From Angiostrongylus vasorum (lineage: Eukaryota; Nematoda; Chromadorea; Rhabditida; Metastrongylidae): 64,000 nt of DNA. This document shows positions 23,630-34,334 of this stretch, piece after piece. The translations under genes were made by a program, and so were the position numbers. A model generated the notes under the pieces. The model was given only the letters and a program-made list of their open reading frames with translations. It made no database searches and was not told the DNA's origin. Positions within the stretch are counted from its first letter, which is position 1, and the number at the start of each line of letters is the position of its first letter. Where the stretch lies: positions 620,001 through 684,000 of the forward strand of contig JADANN010000369.1 of the NCBI GenBank assembly GCA_018806985.1. The letters run 5' to 3'.

Positions 23630-24020
23630 GTTAAACTTACGCGAGGTTGATAAACTAGCTTTATCCGGTCAACGTTTCGACGTCTTCGTCTTTCTCAAAA
23701 CCGATGATCCGAGTTGATGCTCCACAGTGTTCATCTAACTGACATAGTACCGACTGCTGCAGGATGGATTTGCTGTGGAAATACAAATTATTATTGACAA
23801 ACAATAATTGTTAACAAAAACCGTTCTATATTAAAGAGCGCTGCTAGATGAAGTTCTCCCATCGGAGTGGTGCTCCACTGAAGACGATTTGATTCGATAA
23901 GACGACGAAAACACGATATCGAGAAGACGAGCTACTGTGCACATCGACTCAGACGATCGTCGGCTCTGATGAGGGCGAAGACATCAGAACGTTAGTGGAA
24001 TAAATATTTTTATCAACCTC
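23630..24020. mobile_element. Inverted-pair element with hammerhead-like ends
   Basis: The left edge GCGAGGTTGATAAA (23,641) mirrors the right edge TTTATCAACCTCG (about 24,012). Just inside each edge lies a hammerhead-like core: on the minus strand at 23,669-23,704 (decayed) and on the + strand at 23,961-23,996 (CGGCT CTGATGA GGGCGAAGACATC AGAACGTTAG). The centre is unrelated AT-rich DNA with no coding capacity. Confidence 0.7.
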
Positions 24021-24024
24021 GTGT

Positions 24025-24445
24025 CAGCATAGGGATCGAAGACGTATCGCAGTAATGTGACATGTGCTTACTTAGCATGTCATGTCTTGGTGTAAGTCAA
24101 GCCTCAGTCTCTTTATTAGCTATTTAGGAGATTATTTCAATATGTTGTACGGCCCCTAGCATATCATTACTTCTTAAATGGTAAGGTCCCCCGGTAGCGT
24201 TTTTTAAGCCGTCGTTGAAGACAAGCAGCATAAGATCCTGGAAGTTTCCTCCACCTTGTATTTAATATTTTATGCGTTTATTTTTAAAAAAAAGTAGCAG
24301 AAGGTGGCTTGATTTTGGTCACTGCGTTGATTCCCCATAGGTTTTTTCCCAGCTAGGGTGACTATTGCAGAGTTTGGATCTCCTCTGGTTATAATTAATC
24401 ATCCAGATAATCTAAAAATTCAGTGTATTGACTATTTTCACAATC
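24025..24445. other. Spacer, nothing recognised
   Basis: No exon or named repeat. Confidence 0.4.
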
Positions 24446-24449
24446 ATAC

Positions 24450-24775
24450 TTACTTGGGATGTTTAGATGGCCCGTCCTCACTGGTTATGCCAGCCTCATT
24501 ATATTCTCCATTTTTTCGGAGTTTTGCTGGTTTAGCCATTGTTTCTCTATAGTGCCGAGGTCAGTCTGGCCAAAGTCTGCCCGAGGTCGTCACCACCACA
24601 GACAGTCGCTGCCCGTGTGGATCAGAGGGAAATTTGCCACCATGCGACTAGTTTAGTACCAGGACGCTGATGTATTCTGGTATTGGTTTACTCTTAGTTA
24701 GGCTTCTTGATGGAAACACCGGACTCCTTTTTAGCAGCTTGGGAGACCTTGCCGGGGGTCTCGGGTTCACAACAA
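24450..24775 (-). repeat. SINE family A
   Basis: The 3' end is on the left (ACTTGGGATGTTTAGATGGC), then the shared body with GAGGTCAGTCTGGCCAAAGT. The 5' end is truncated near the CTTGGGAGACCTTGCC block. Confidence 0.82.
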
Positions 24776-25346
24776 TGGAGGTTGCGAAGTGTAATTGAAG
24801 TGTTAGAAAACGGTCGCGCAGTGGGTTCTCCAGCAAATCGATTTCTTAGTTCAGATGGAACTCACATAGGCCCATTCTATGAATGCTAAGGGACTCTCAG
24901 ATGTTCTTCAATGTCTTCTGTCATTTAAGATTAGATACTAACTGGGGTGATTTTATCTCGGCGATAACAGCAACTGTGGGGCTTCGCACTTGTTTTTGTA
25001 AACAAGTCGCTACCTTTCCATCTCTATTTGATCTAGACAACGGCTAACCTTGTAGAAATGTCTACTGTGGTAATCACGCAGAGGATAGACGTTTTTAAAC
25101 GTTTGCATGTCTTGGCTTTAAGCTTACGAGGCGAGGTATATTTTTTTCATAGCACACTATCAACTACCTTTGCCTAGCATGTATTTTACTTCACTTTACC
25201 TATGTATGTTGTATTAATGTGTTTTTTACAGTTTTAAGATTAGCACGTGTTCAAGTTAACGGTTGCTCACCTTTCTATTCTACAAACGTCTTAGTAGCAT
25301 TTACTATTCGCTCATTTGCGTTTATCCAAGGATTACACGTTTGAAT

Positions 25347-25358
25347 CAGCTTTTCAGG
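25347..25358 (+). promoter_or_regulatory. Putative spliced-leader acceptor
   Basis: AGCTTTTCAG ends at 25,357, 13 bases before the ATG of the six-exon gene. A strong acceptor so close to the start codon with no coding exon upstream is the usual picture of trans-splicing in nematodes. An upstream cis 5' UTR exon cannot be excluded. Confidence 0.5.
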
Positions 25359-25370
25359 CAAGTGCTGGAA

Positions 25371-25537
25371 ATGGATTCATTTGCGATGTTGAACGAAGAA
25401 GTGTTTAAGCATCTCTGTAGCTTAGCTATCGATAAAGTCAGTGACAAGACCGAAAAAAGAAAAGCTGGTTGCGGCGGGATGGCGATGAGGAAAAGGTGTG
25501 TTATTGTGCTAATTGTTTCCTGAACATACTTATGTGG

Positions 25538-25588
<51 letters not shown>

Positions 25589-26195
25589 GATATGTATACA
25601 TCCATATATGTATATATATATGTATATATATACATATATATATGTATAACTACATGTGTGTGTACATATATGTAGTATGTATATGTATACACGTACATAC
25701 ATGTCTTTTACGGACTTGTCCTCACATTTACTATGAGGATCCCAGCACTTCCTACATTCTATTCGTTTCCTCGCATCCATCATCCCCGGTGGGTAAGGTC
25801 TTCGATTTTTTTCATATCTTTGTTCGGCTACTGCTTAAGGATTGTCGACTTCTTTATAAATGTCATTGAATGCTGGTTGAGACGATTCTCGTTGGAGTCC
25901 TTAGATTTCTTAGGTAGCGGGGAGAGGCCAGTCTTACTTGGATTGCAGGAAGAGAGCTTTTTCCGGACATTTTGTACTAGTTTTTTGATCCAGAAGGGAT
26001 GACATCTTGATGAGTCCGGTGTGGAGTCGAACCAGCATCATGCTGGTAATGATCGACATCGCTACTACCGCGCTTTCAGCCCCCTACATATAAGTGCATA
26101 TGTACGCATGTGTATGTATTTACAGATGCATATGTATGTATACATGGATACACGCATGAATATGTGCGTATATATGTATACACATGTATATATGT

Positions 26196-26242
<47 letters not shown>

Positions 26243-29200
26243 GTAATATACGTTGAGGCTTTTCTGCGACAAACGTGCTATGAATTTAGGAGCCTCAAAA
26301 AGATGAGAGACTTGATTGGCTCAGGTATTAGTGCATACTGATGGCTAGGAAACTGAGTACCACACGCCCCTACTAGTGATTAGACTCTCAAGAAAAGTGA
26401 AAATGGAGAACCCCAAACTAAAGTGTGATGCTTATTGTGGTCGTGAAGAGGATTTTTTAGCAACTTGGTGTGATTATTGGAGTCATTAAATAATTGGATT
26501 CCTGGTGATGCAGGCATATACGTAATTGTGTGGTAGCTTATAAAGCTGACATATAGAGAATCAATAACTAGTGAATTTCTTGCAATAGTGTAGATATTTA
26601 ATTTAGGCTTCTGATCAAGAACTTTGTCAATGACCTATGTAGAAAGAAAGCGGAAGATGAAGAGTTTGTATCAAGAAGAAGCGACACTAAAATCGAAAGT
26701 CGCGATGAGTTGAGAGATCGTGCTGATTCTACTGTTCGTAGTGACCCAAATCTTGCCCTTCATTCTGATGTTATGGATGAGGACTTGGATGATGGCGAAG
26801 TTATGGTACCCTACGACGATATGACTGACGTTGTAAGTAGAGTGTTTGTTACAACCACTATGTATTTCTTTGTATCTAAACATATTTAAGGAAGAAGATT
26901 CAAAAGTATCTAGCGTATTTTAATGTATTAGTTTTTTTGCTTACTTACTTTGATATTTTGATGGCCCATCTTCACTGATTGTGCGGGTCCCAGCATAATC
27001 TCCGTTATTTCGGAGTTTTGTTGGTTTAGCTATTGTGGTTCTCTGCAGTCTCAAGGTCATCCAGGCCAAAGTCTGCCCTAGGTCGTTACCGCCACAGGCA
27101 ATCGCAGTCCTTGTGGATCAGGGGGAGATTTCCTGCCATGCGACTAGTTTGATACAGGGACGGTGGTGGATTCTAGTATTGATTTACGCTTAGCTAAGCT
27201 TACTGATGGAAACTCCGAACTCCTCAGCTTGGGAGACCTTGCCAGGGGATGAATCTCCCGCTGTACATTGCAGCTCAACACCCAGGAACACCTCCCAATG
27301 GCGATGTGGCGGTGAACCTTTGGGAGGACCATTTTTTTGACCATTTTAAATTACAAATTTCTTAGCTAAGCTGTACGAATCATCATTGTTTAGCATAACA
27401 TTTGGTTGGATTCTGCCGCGGTACCTGACAACACAGCCCTTTCTGATACACTGACATTCGAATCTATAGATTCAGGTATGCTTCTGCAGTAGTCGTCTTA
27501 TTTATGTCTTAGTATTTTAATGTGAGGTAGCATTATAAACGTTCAAGTTTTTATATGGAAGCAATAACACAGTAGAAGTGATAGTTTGTAATGTCGAATT
27601 TTTTTTGTTGTTATAATTCTTTTTGCTTTTCACCCAAGAATATTTTAGACCTCTTTGCTAAGATATTTCTGATCCAACCTTTAAAAATATCTAGGCGTAG
27701 ACTATTAGTGAGGCATAATCATCAGAAGATTAATTATTACTGTCTCGTTCGAACTAGAAGAAATCGATTTGAGACGTTACTCAGAAATGACTTTTTTATG
27801 ACATAATGGAGTGCGAATTCCAGTAAGAGAGTGAGAGTATAAGTTAATGCGTTGACATGAGAGAATTTACATTTACATGTTTTTTAAAGCTGCCTAGAAA
27901 ACCTCAACATTATGCTTTATTCTGGCAATTATTTGTAGTTGTGGTTTCTAAAAAGTCGTCGTTGCTAACATCCAATGTTGGACACAGGAACTGTGTAGAA
28001 TTCATTTTAAATGTACAAATCTGATGTACAAAAGCTGAATTAGACTTAATCGTCGTTGCTATCTTGTATACTAATAATACTAATACTGGATACTAATAAT
28101 GTCAACGTCGACACTTATTGAACCTCACCGCGGATAATCAATTTCTTATATTGTTGATACGCTTGTTTGAGGTTGTTGCAAATATTTATCTTAGCTAAGC
28201 TCTCGGCAGTTTCGCCTTCATCAGAGTCGCGATGATTCGAGTCGACTGTTCACAATTTGTACTTCCGATGTTGGTCTTCGTAGCTGACCTGTCGAGACGA
28301 ATCGAGTAGAGGGGAGCACTGCTCTAATCAGTTGACGTCGCCCACCACTGCTGGTTTTATACTGGAATTTACCGTGCTGTAGTGACCCAACTTCAAAGAA
28401 CAATCACTCTGTATAAAGGAAGGTCCTTGGTCGATTACCAACCAAAATTGTTCCTTGTATTGTGACAATCCATTCTTTGGCCTAATATTAGTTGACGCAT
28501 TGTAGTTCAATAATGTCAACACAGTAGTATTGCTTCCCTCTATTCGATTCTTCTCGACGCGAAAGCTACAAGAGGCCAAAATCGCCAGAACAAAGAATTG
28601 CTTTGGATACATGACTCAAATCATCGTCGCTTTGATGAAGACGAAACAGTCGGAACGTTACCCGTAGTGAACTAGGAACAGCATCGTGGAGGATTACCGA
28701 TAAAGCAATACCAACAACTTGCTTCACTGTGTGTATGTAGTTTTCAACACCTACGGTGCCCTTTGACCTCTGTAAATGTCGTTTTCTTTCTAGTGGTTCA
28801 TTTTAGCTCAAAGATTTTTTTCCTACACTTGTTAATCGGTAGCTTATGGGACGCAGATGTCTATGGAGAGTTATTCTCTGCGGTTATTGATTTGTAGAAG
28901 AAAAGCTTTTTGACGAGTAATTCTATTGGTGACTGGCATTCATTTTACTTCAAATATTGATGACTCGTTTTTATCGTATGAAATGGGCGGTTATGAGAAA
29001 TACGGAAATGCTCTCACTCAATTGCAAAAACATGCAAATGCTTAACGTGGTTGTATCGTGGACCATAATGACGTATAGCGCCTAGTTACTTTTCTAGTTA
29101 GACGGGACCACGTTTAATTTTCGAATACATACTTGACGAGTTACATGTGACTAAGTCCGTTTTCTATTCCCCAACTAACCACGTTCATTTTTATCTTCAC

Positions 29201-30430
29201 TTAACGGATTTTCATTTTTTTAAAGCATCTGGACCACTTACTGACGAAAAAAAACTTTAACGACCAAATAACTGTTGAAAATTTCTTTAAAGAATCCATC
29301 GACTCCAGAACCGACAGTTTTTATATTAATGGAATCACAAAACTTGTTGTTTAAAAAAGATGTGCTGATTCTAATGGTGCTTATTCCGTTTAATAAAAAT
29401 TAGTATGAAAAAAAGTTTTGGTTATTTGAAGTTTACATCAAAAGTCGGACATTTCATATGTTACAACGTAATAAAAAGCTTAGTGCTAACAAGTAAAATT
29501 CGTAATGATGGGATGAGTCATATATCACAATCATTTTTTTATCTGCTCTGTCTTCATGTGTCCGCGTAAATTTCATGGGCTGTTGATCTTAATAACCATT
29601 CACTCACAGGTCGCAATGAAGCTGGCAGTCGCTTGGATGAGAAATCTTATGTGTCGAGAATCTCTCTTTATTCGCTGTATTCATCTGTATCGGAGTCAGC
29701 TAACGACGGGGAGGAGGCTTTGTTGGCTTCTGACCCCACTGAATCTTTACTTCGAAACTGCTTGTATAATAGTGTGCAAGCGCCCATGTTTGATTCATCG
29801 ACACTGGCATCACCGTGTATCAATAATTTGTCTGCGAGCTGTGACATTACCAATTCTTCAACCATTCAACCGGTTCTAGCTGGTGAAAGTGATCAAATTT
29901 TCCTTTCTCTTGGCAACAACAAATATTCTGATCTCAAGACATATGTAAGTTTTTACACTTTTCCATGTGTTTGCCAGAGAAATCGTATTTTCAAAAAGTT
30001 AAGCAAATGTTAGTTGTCCGTCTCGGTAACATGTTATAGTGTATAGATTGTTATGCTATGGTTTTCAAGTTTTTCATATTGCACCGTTAATTTTTTCTTT
30101 ATGAGACTGTCTAGCATGGGCACACACTTGAGCGATAGTTTTGCACACAGTGTGATGGTGCAATTCTTGAATTCTTGTATTTCTATTATGTATTATCTTT
30201 TAAATTTTTTATTTTGCATTCTAGAATCCTGATTTTTCAACCTCCTCGCACATTTGTTCTGTGGCGATAAAACGTCGGAGTGATGAGGTTCGTGTTTCCT
30301 TTTTTTTGTCGAACAAATAAGTACAAGTGATCCACACAGTTTTACGGTTGTACCAAATAAAAATTTTCAGTTTCTTCTGTACGACTGTATCAGTAATGAG
30401 ATCGGCTACCAAAAAAAGATCAAACTTTGA
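25371..30430 (+). CDS. Unknown acidic Ser-rich protein, six exons (IER/SERTA-like N-terminus)
   Basis: Exons by splice sites and phase: 25,371-25,495; 26,607-26,832; 27,394-27,475; 29,610-29,944; 30,225-30,287; 30,371-30,430. All donors are GT, all acceptors AG, and the phases join without a break into about 296 residues. The start is the first ATG after a TTTTCAG acceptor. Residues 1-60 hold [13 protein letters not shown], a basic stretch, and [18 protein letters not shown]. This recalls either the IER2/IER5 N-terminal motif or a SERTA motif, and the choice is open. Residues 75-120 are acidic ([11 protein letters not shown]), then the chain is Ser/Asn-rich with [10 protein letters not shown] near the end. 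It has no signal peptide or membrane segment. Introns carry a SINE E, a SINE A, TA repeats, a foldback and a mariner relic. Gene structure is well supported; function is not known. Confidence 0.72.
25540..25722. repeat. TA/TACA microsatellite in an intron
   Basis: A long run of TATATA with ATGTATA and CACATATG variants, in intron 1 of the six-exon gene. It directly adjoins the 3' end of a minus-strand SINE E, so it is probably the expanded tail of that SINE. Confidence 0.9.
25705..26085 (-). repeat. tRNA-derived SINE, family E, long copy
   Basis: The 3' side (GAGGATCCCAGCACTTCC) is next to the microsatellite. The middle has TGTCATTGAATGCTGGTTGA. The head on the minus strand has GTAGTAGCGATGTCGAT (A-box-like region) and GCTGGTTCGACTCCACACC (a good B box) near 26,020-26,080. 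Confidence 0.78.
26090..26245. repeat. TA/ATGTATAC microsatellite
   Basis: Alternating ATGTATAC-like units grade into a pure TA run of about 45 bases. It lies in intron 1, flanking the head of the SINE E. Confidence 0.9.
26940..27330 (-). repeat. SINE family A
   Basis: Near full-length minus-strand copy in intron 2 of the six-exon gene. The tail is on the left (GATATTTTGATGGCCCATC), and the 5' end GGAACACCTCCCAATGGCGA is on the right. Confidence 0.85.
28120..28700. mobile_element. Inverted-pair element with decayed hammerhead-like ends
   Basis: The minus-strand arm at 28,200-28,315 (GACTCTGATGAAGGCGAAAC read in reverse) and the + strand arm at 28,540-28,665 (GCTTTGATGAAGACG, then GGAACGTTAC) are inverted relatives. 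The inner landmarks GAGACGAATCGAGTAG and CTATTCGATTCTTCTCG mirror each other. It lies in intron 3 of the six-exon gene. Confidence 0.55.
29215..29470 (+). mobile_element. 3' remnant of a mariner transposon
   Basis: HLDHLLTKK, then [20 protein letters not shown] in one frame, is the mariner transposase C-terminus. It is followed by the right terminal repeat GTCGGACATTTCATATGTTA, matching the element at 2.5 kb. The 5' two thirds are missing. It lies in intron 3 of the six-exon gene. Confidence 0.75.
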
Positions 30431-31390
30431 GTGATTAAGCCTTCCTTTCGGCATACTCTGGCGCTGACACTAGCTTCACCTTGAGAAGTGTCACGTCTCA
30501 TTATGCTTCCCCATACGGGCATTCTCGTCCTCATGTGAGCTTTACGTTTGTCTTTGTTAGTGTTTGTGATTCAGTTAATATGTAACAGTTCTATGGTTTT
30601 CTTCAGCATAAATTACGTTGAAAAACTTATGTCCTTCCTAACTAGGCGTTCAGTTAGAGCCTTCTTGATCTCTGTTTTTCGTAGGAACAGTTAAAATTCC
30701 GAGTTTTTCATCCTGATCTTCCACACTTTTCGATCGTGTTGATTCCAGTTTCATACTGAAACTGCCATTTAAAGTGGTTTTGCTCAATTATTTATTTATT
30801 TCTAAGTTATTTGAGTATGATTGTTTATAGCTTTCAATTCCTTTTGTTAAGCATTAGTCGTATTATTAAAGTTTGTTCTAGCTATAATGAATGCGAATGT
30901 TCTCTTCTTTTTTTTATCATTCTTCTCTCCACCATTCCTGGACTTTTTGGTTTCTTTTCACGAGAGAAGTAATAGGAATCATGATTTGTCATAAGATACG
31001 ACGATGCGGTGACATTGGTTATGTTCGATTACCAGAGTACTTTAAATACAGTGTATGCATTTTGCAGATAGGAACTGGTTCGAGTCCAATTCAGTTAATT
31101 TGGATTCTGTTATTTAATTCGTATTTCATCATGCCTCTACTTAAGTTACTTCGAAGATGTAAAAGATTTTCCCAAAACAGCTCTCGATCAAAGATGTATG
31201 TCCTTGTTGTATAATGAGATTAGTAGTAAGATAAATTGTTTCCTTTGGCAGTGCAAATCACATTCTTCAATCTTTCGATTGTTTTCACCTCACAACTCAT
31301 AAATGCGCCTCAACCTTTAGTAACCTTCTGCTTCATATAATCTTAAGATAGCAGACGGTGTGCTTTGATTTCACTGCAGATGGTACCAGT
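30431..31390. other. Downstream spacer of the six-exon gene
   Basis: It should hold the 3' UTR. An ATTAAA at about 30,865 is a possible polyadenylation signal. No exon chain of another gene is seen. Confidence 0.4.
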
Positions 31391-31394
31391 ATTT

Positions 31395-31515
31395 AAAGAA
31401 AGAGACCAAGCTATCGGCGTTGATCAGTCCTTGAGAGTTGCGCCATGCATTCAACTTCGTCAAGCATCGTTAGATGTGAATGAAGCATATCTGGCATATC
31501 TTTGCCAGCGGTGAT
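31395..31515 (-). repeat. SINE family B, decayed tail part
   Basis: CGGCGTTGATCAGTCCTTGA and GCGCCATGCATTCAACTTC on the + strand match the reversed 3' half of the family. The head is lost. Confidence 0.65.
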
Positions 31516-31689
31516 GTGCCGATTTGTCATCTGATTGCTGCTGTACTCCTAAATAGTACCATTTTGTCAGGTATACTCAATCTATATCCAAAACTCCACA
31601 AGCTACCTGCAATTTGTTCCATTATGGCAGAATAGTATGTGAAACACAATCACAGTGATAATGAGATATGAGCAAAACTAGAAACATCA

Positions 31690-31915
31690 GTACCGTTCGA
31701 ACTCGAGATTACCTTTTTCGGGGACTCACATGTTATCCACTCTACCACCAGTTCCCTTGCTTTGTTTTCATTTGAGCCACTTTCTCACCCTGACTGCTAT
31801 CAGCAATCAAAAAACTGGGTGAGAGGAAAGGAAAGCAAGGGCTTCGGTGGGGGCAGTAAATAACACGTGAGCCATCGAAAGGGTAATCACGGCTTCGAAG
31901 GCCAAGGCCAACCAG
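31690..31915. mobile_element. Foldback made of two tRNA-like SINE heads (family F)
   Basis: On the minus strand at 31,690-31,755 a tRNA-like head reads GGTGGTAGAGTGGATAACAT, then CTCGAGTTCGAAC, with good A and B boxes. A second related head lies on the + strand at about 31,860-31,910 (AACACGTGAGCC, GGGTAATCACGGCTTCGAAG). Between them CCCTTGCTTT and CTCACCC are mirrored by GGGTGAG and AAAGCAAGGG, so the RNA would fold back. Confidence 0.6.
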
Positions 31916-32197
31916 GCTTCTTATGAACTCAAAAGAACGACTTTCTATAAACCTCGGCATAGATAGTTGGTATATCTATTTATATGATCTCATAAACTGT
32001 TCTTCTTTAGCTGATGCGAGGTTGGTACAGGCCTTCGTTGTCGTTATCGTTGTTGTTGGTGTTGTTGGTCGATGGCTGACGTTTAGGCGATTTCGTCTTC
32101 CTCAGAGCCTGGACGTATTTGAATGCTTTAATTATTCGGTGGTGAAAAAAAAGGCTAAAGTGTTAATGAAGATCAAATTTTTTTAATAGATGGTTGG

Positions 32198-33049
32198 TTA
32201 GGATTCTACGGTCAAATGTAGTTCTACGCCAACAGAAAAGTTACTCACAGTGATGTTACGAGTGGGACTGGTCCACGCGTTGTTCACGTGGCGTCGCAAG
32301 CAAGACATGCCCAGGGGTGAAAATATCATTTTGAAATAGGCCGCCAGGTCACGTGTGATAATGAGGCACTCGTCTTTTCGGTTCATCTTTGGATTTTTGA
32401 AATTTATCCAAAACGCCTCAAGAGTTTTGCACGTTGATGTTTTCGATTCCTGCGCTGGGATCCGCACAGTCACTTTAAAGTCATCGCCGTTGTGCTTTTG
32501 TGCCCTATGCGTACCCAGAGGAGTGTTTTGACGAATTCCAGCTTTCCCATCCAGATGTTCCTCCACGCGGACACAAAGTGGTCTACCCGTCTCCCCAATA
32601 TATTCCTCACCGCATGCGTTACACGAGATCAAGTATATTATACCTGAACTCATGCAATCGCCGTCTCTCCCGTTAGGAAAGATCATACAGTTTGCTGAGC
32701 TGCACAAACGTTCATAGAGACGGTTGTGAACTAACTGACGGCGTAGGGTATTGGCTGGGATGTCAATAGTCGTTACATAATTTTCAAGACCACTTTTTCT
32801 TAAGCATCTCTTAATGGCGTAACTTACTTCATTTGATATGAAGGGTAGGTTAAAAGGGATCTTACTTGCGTTCGAAACATTATTTTGGGGAACTACCCTA
32901 CGTTTTTGTCTAACCCGAGTGGCTTCTACTTCATAGCCATTGGAAATGTTTTTTTTTCGTGCCAGGTTTTGCAATTCTTTCCTTTCCTCTTCTTCTGTGC
33001 ACACATTTTTAGCAGTACGGTACATGCTTTTTGATAAGTGTTTTTTCAT
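32198..33049 (-). pseudogene. Penelope-like C-terminal GIY-YIG endonuclease region
   Basis: This open frame of 283 residues starts with a basic linker (RKELQNLARKKN) and the segment IDIPANTLRRQLVHNRLYER. Then comes a cysteine cluster (CSSANCMIC, DGDC), and the nuclease begins with SGIIYLISCNACGEEYIGET, holding both the GIY-type and YIG strands. RPLCVRVEEH carries the conserved Arg, NTPLGTHRAQKHNGDDF a later block, and [20 protein letters not shown] the Glu helix. The domain itself is uninterrupted. Its role in the family is to nick the target. Confidence 0.85.
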
Positions 33050-33101
33050 GTGTGAAGGATGAGAGGAGAGGTAGTGAACTAGTATGTTCTTACTACTTGG
33101 C

Positions 33102-33822
33102 TTACGATACCATTTTTGTTATATAGTCACTTTCTGAGAGCTTTATTTGGATGTTTAAGAATGGAAGCCAGTTTTCGGTTGGTTTTTCTCGTGTAAATTT
33201 TATATACTCTGACTGTCGGTTCAACAATTCAAAGCACTCATCCATCTGTTCTTCTGTAGAACAGACGATGAAGCAGTCGTCTTTGTATCGACAGTAGAGT
33301 AAGGGTCGGTGATCGAGAACTGGAGCTTCCACCTTAGACATGGAAGCGACGGCAAGGCTTGATGCTAAACGCTGTCCCATGGCAATCCCTCTAATTTGTG
33401 CAAAATATTTTCCAGACAACCTGAAGATTGAACAACAAAGACTTTGTTTTAAAAGGGTCATTAGTTGCGCAATCGACAGGCTGTACACTTTTTATTCTCC
33501 TTTCGTGCTCTACGAGCAGCTCGGGAATGGCTTGCATTGCGGAGTCATTCGACACGTTGGTATTAAGTGAAGTAACATCGAATGACTTCATTACATGCGT
33601 GCTGTTTGGTTGTGCGCACCGTAGGTGGTCTAGAAATATTTTGGTGTTAGGTAGATGGGTTGGAATGAATTTTAGCAGCTGGGTCAGGATAAGGTTTAGA
33701 AACCACGTCATTCTATCCGTTGGCCCGCCTATATAACTGATGATAGGTCTAACTTTAAATGATGATGGGTTCGTTGGCGTAATATCATCAGCTGAAGTGA
33801 GCTTATGTGTTTTAATAAGCAA
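33102..33822 (-). pseudogene. Penelope-like reverse transcriptase (two overlapping frames)
   Basis: The upstream frame (33,822-33,391) carries VRPIISYIGGPTDRMTWFLN and FDVTSLNTNVSND, the D-containing block. The downstream frame (33,488-33,102) carries IRGIAMGQRLASSLAVASMS and LLYCRYKDDCFIVCS with the catalytic YKDD, then [18 protein letters not shown]. The frame shift falls in their overlap near 33,400-33,490. The family copies RNA to cDNA without LTRs. Confidence 0.85.
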
Positions 33823-34334
33823 GTGAAGGACAAGGCAAATTGAATGTTTGTTTTAAGCCGAGAAATAACTGAAGGCTCTGAACCTCGGTCTTTGCCGTGT
33901 TGATCCATTGTTGATTTAATTTTCGGTGTTGATTTCTATATTCCTTTTCGGAGGATGTCCGATAGAGAGAAACATCACTGAGATGATCCACTGTTATTCT
34001 AATACCCAATTGACTAGGAATAACCACAAATTCTCCACCTTTATCACTAATAGAAAGTCGAACAGATTTTGAATTTAAGAGCTCTCTAACCTGGCGCATA
34101 CCACATTTTTTGTTGGTGTGTGAGGTTGGAACTTATTTTTTCTTTTTTCGGTAGTGATTAAGTATGCGGAGAATTTCGTCTGAAAGTAAACGAAATGCAG
34201 GGGGCAATATCGCTATTTGGTCGCTCTTGTTTAAAGCAAGTTCGTGGAAAAAAGTATTGGTGGGAGTTCTCCCCTTGGTACTACTTCACCTAACCTTTCT
34301 AGCCCTAACCCTATAACGTAGCTGATCTTGAAGT

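Larger units (their letters stand above)
32010..34330 (-). mobile_element. Penelope-like retroelement with GIY-YIG endonuclease
   Basis: This is the most complete Penelope-like copy in the window. Read on the minus strand, an N-terminal region (MRQVRELLNSKSVRLSISDK, from 34,099) is followed by reverse transcriptase, a linker, a GIY-YIG nuclease and a 3' terminal unit with a hammerhead-like motif at 32,075-32,112. Frame breaks between the blocks at about 33,815, 33,400 and 33,060-33,100 show that it is inactive. Its 5' side abuts the 5' side of a second copy on the other strand. Confidence 0.88.

Noticed and set aside
25501..25870. Tyr/Ile-rich open frames across the TA repeats
   Set aside because: They are translations of a TATATA microsatellite in several frames and carry no protein information.
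30440..30534. Additional exon of the six-exon gene ending at GTGAGC
   Set aside because: It needs a weak acceptor and a different donor upstream. The strong TTTTCAG acceptor at 30,370 gives an in-phase exon with a stop at 30,428, which explains the end better.
33428..33736. A + strand gene of 102 codons
   Set aside because: It is the antisense of the Penelope-like reverse transcriptase on the minus strand.
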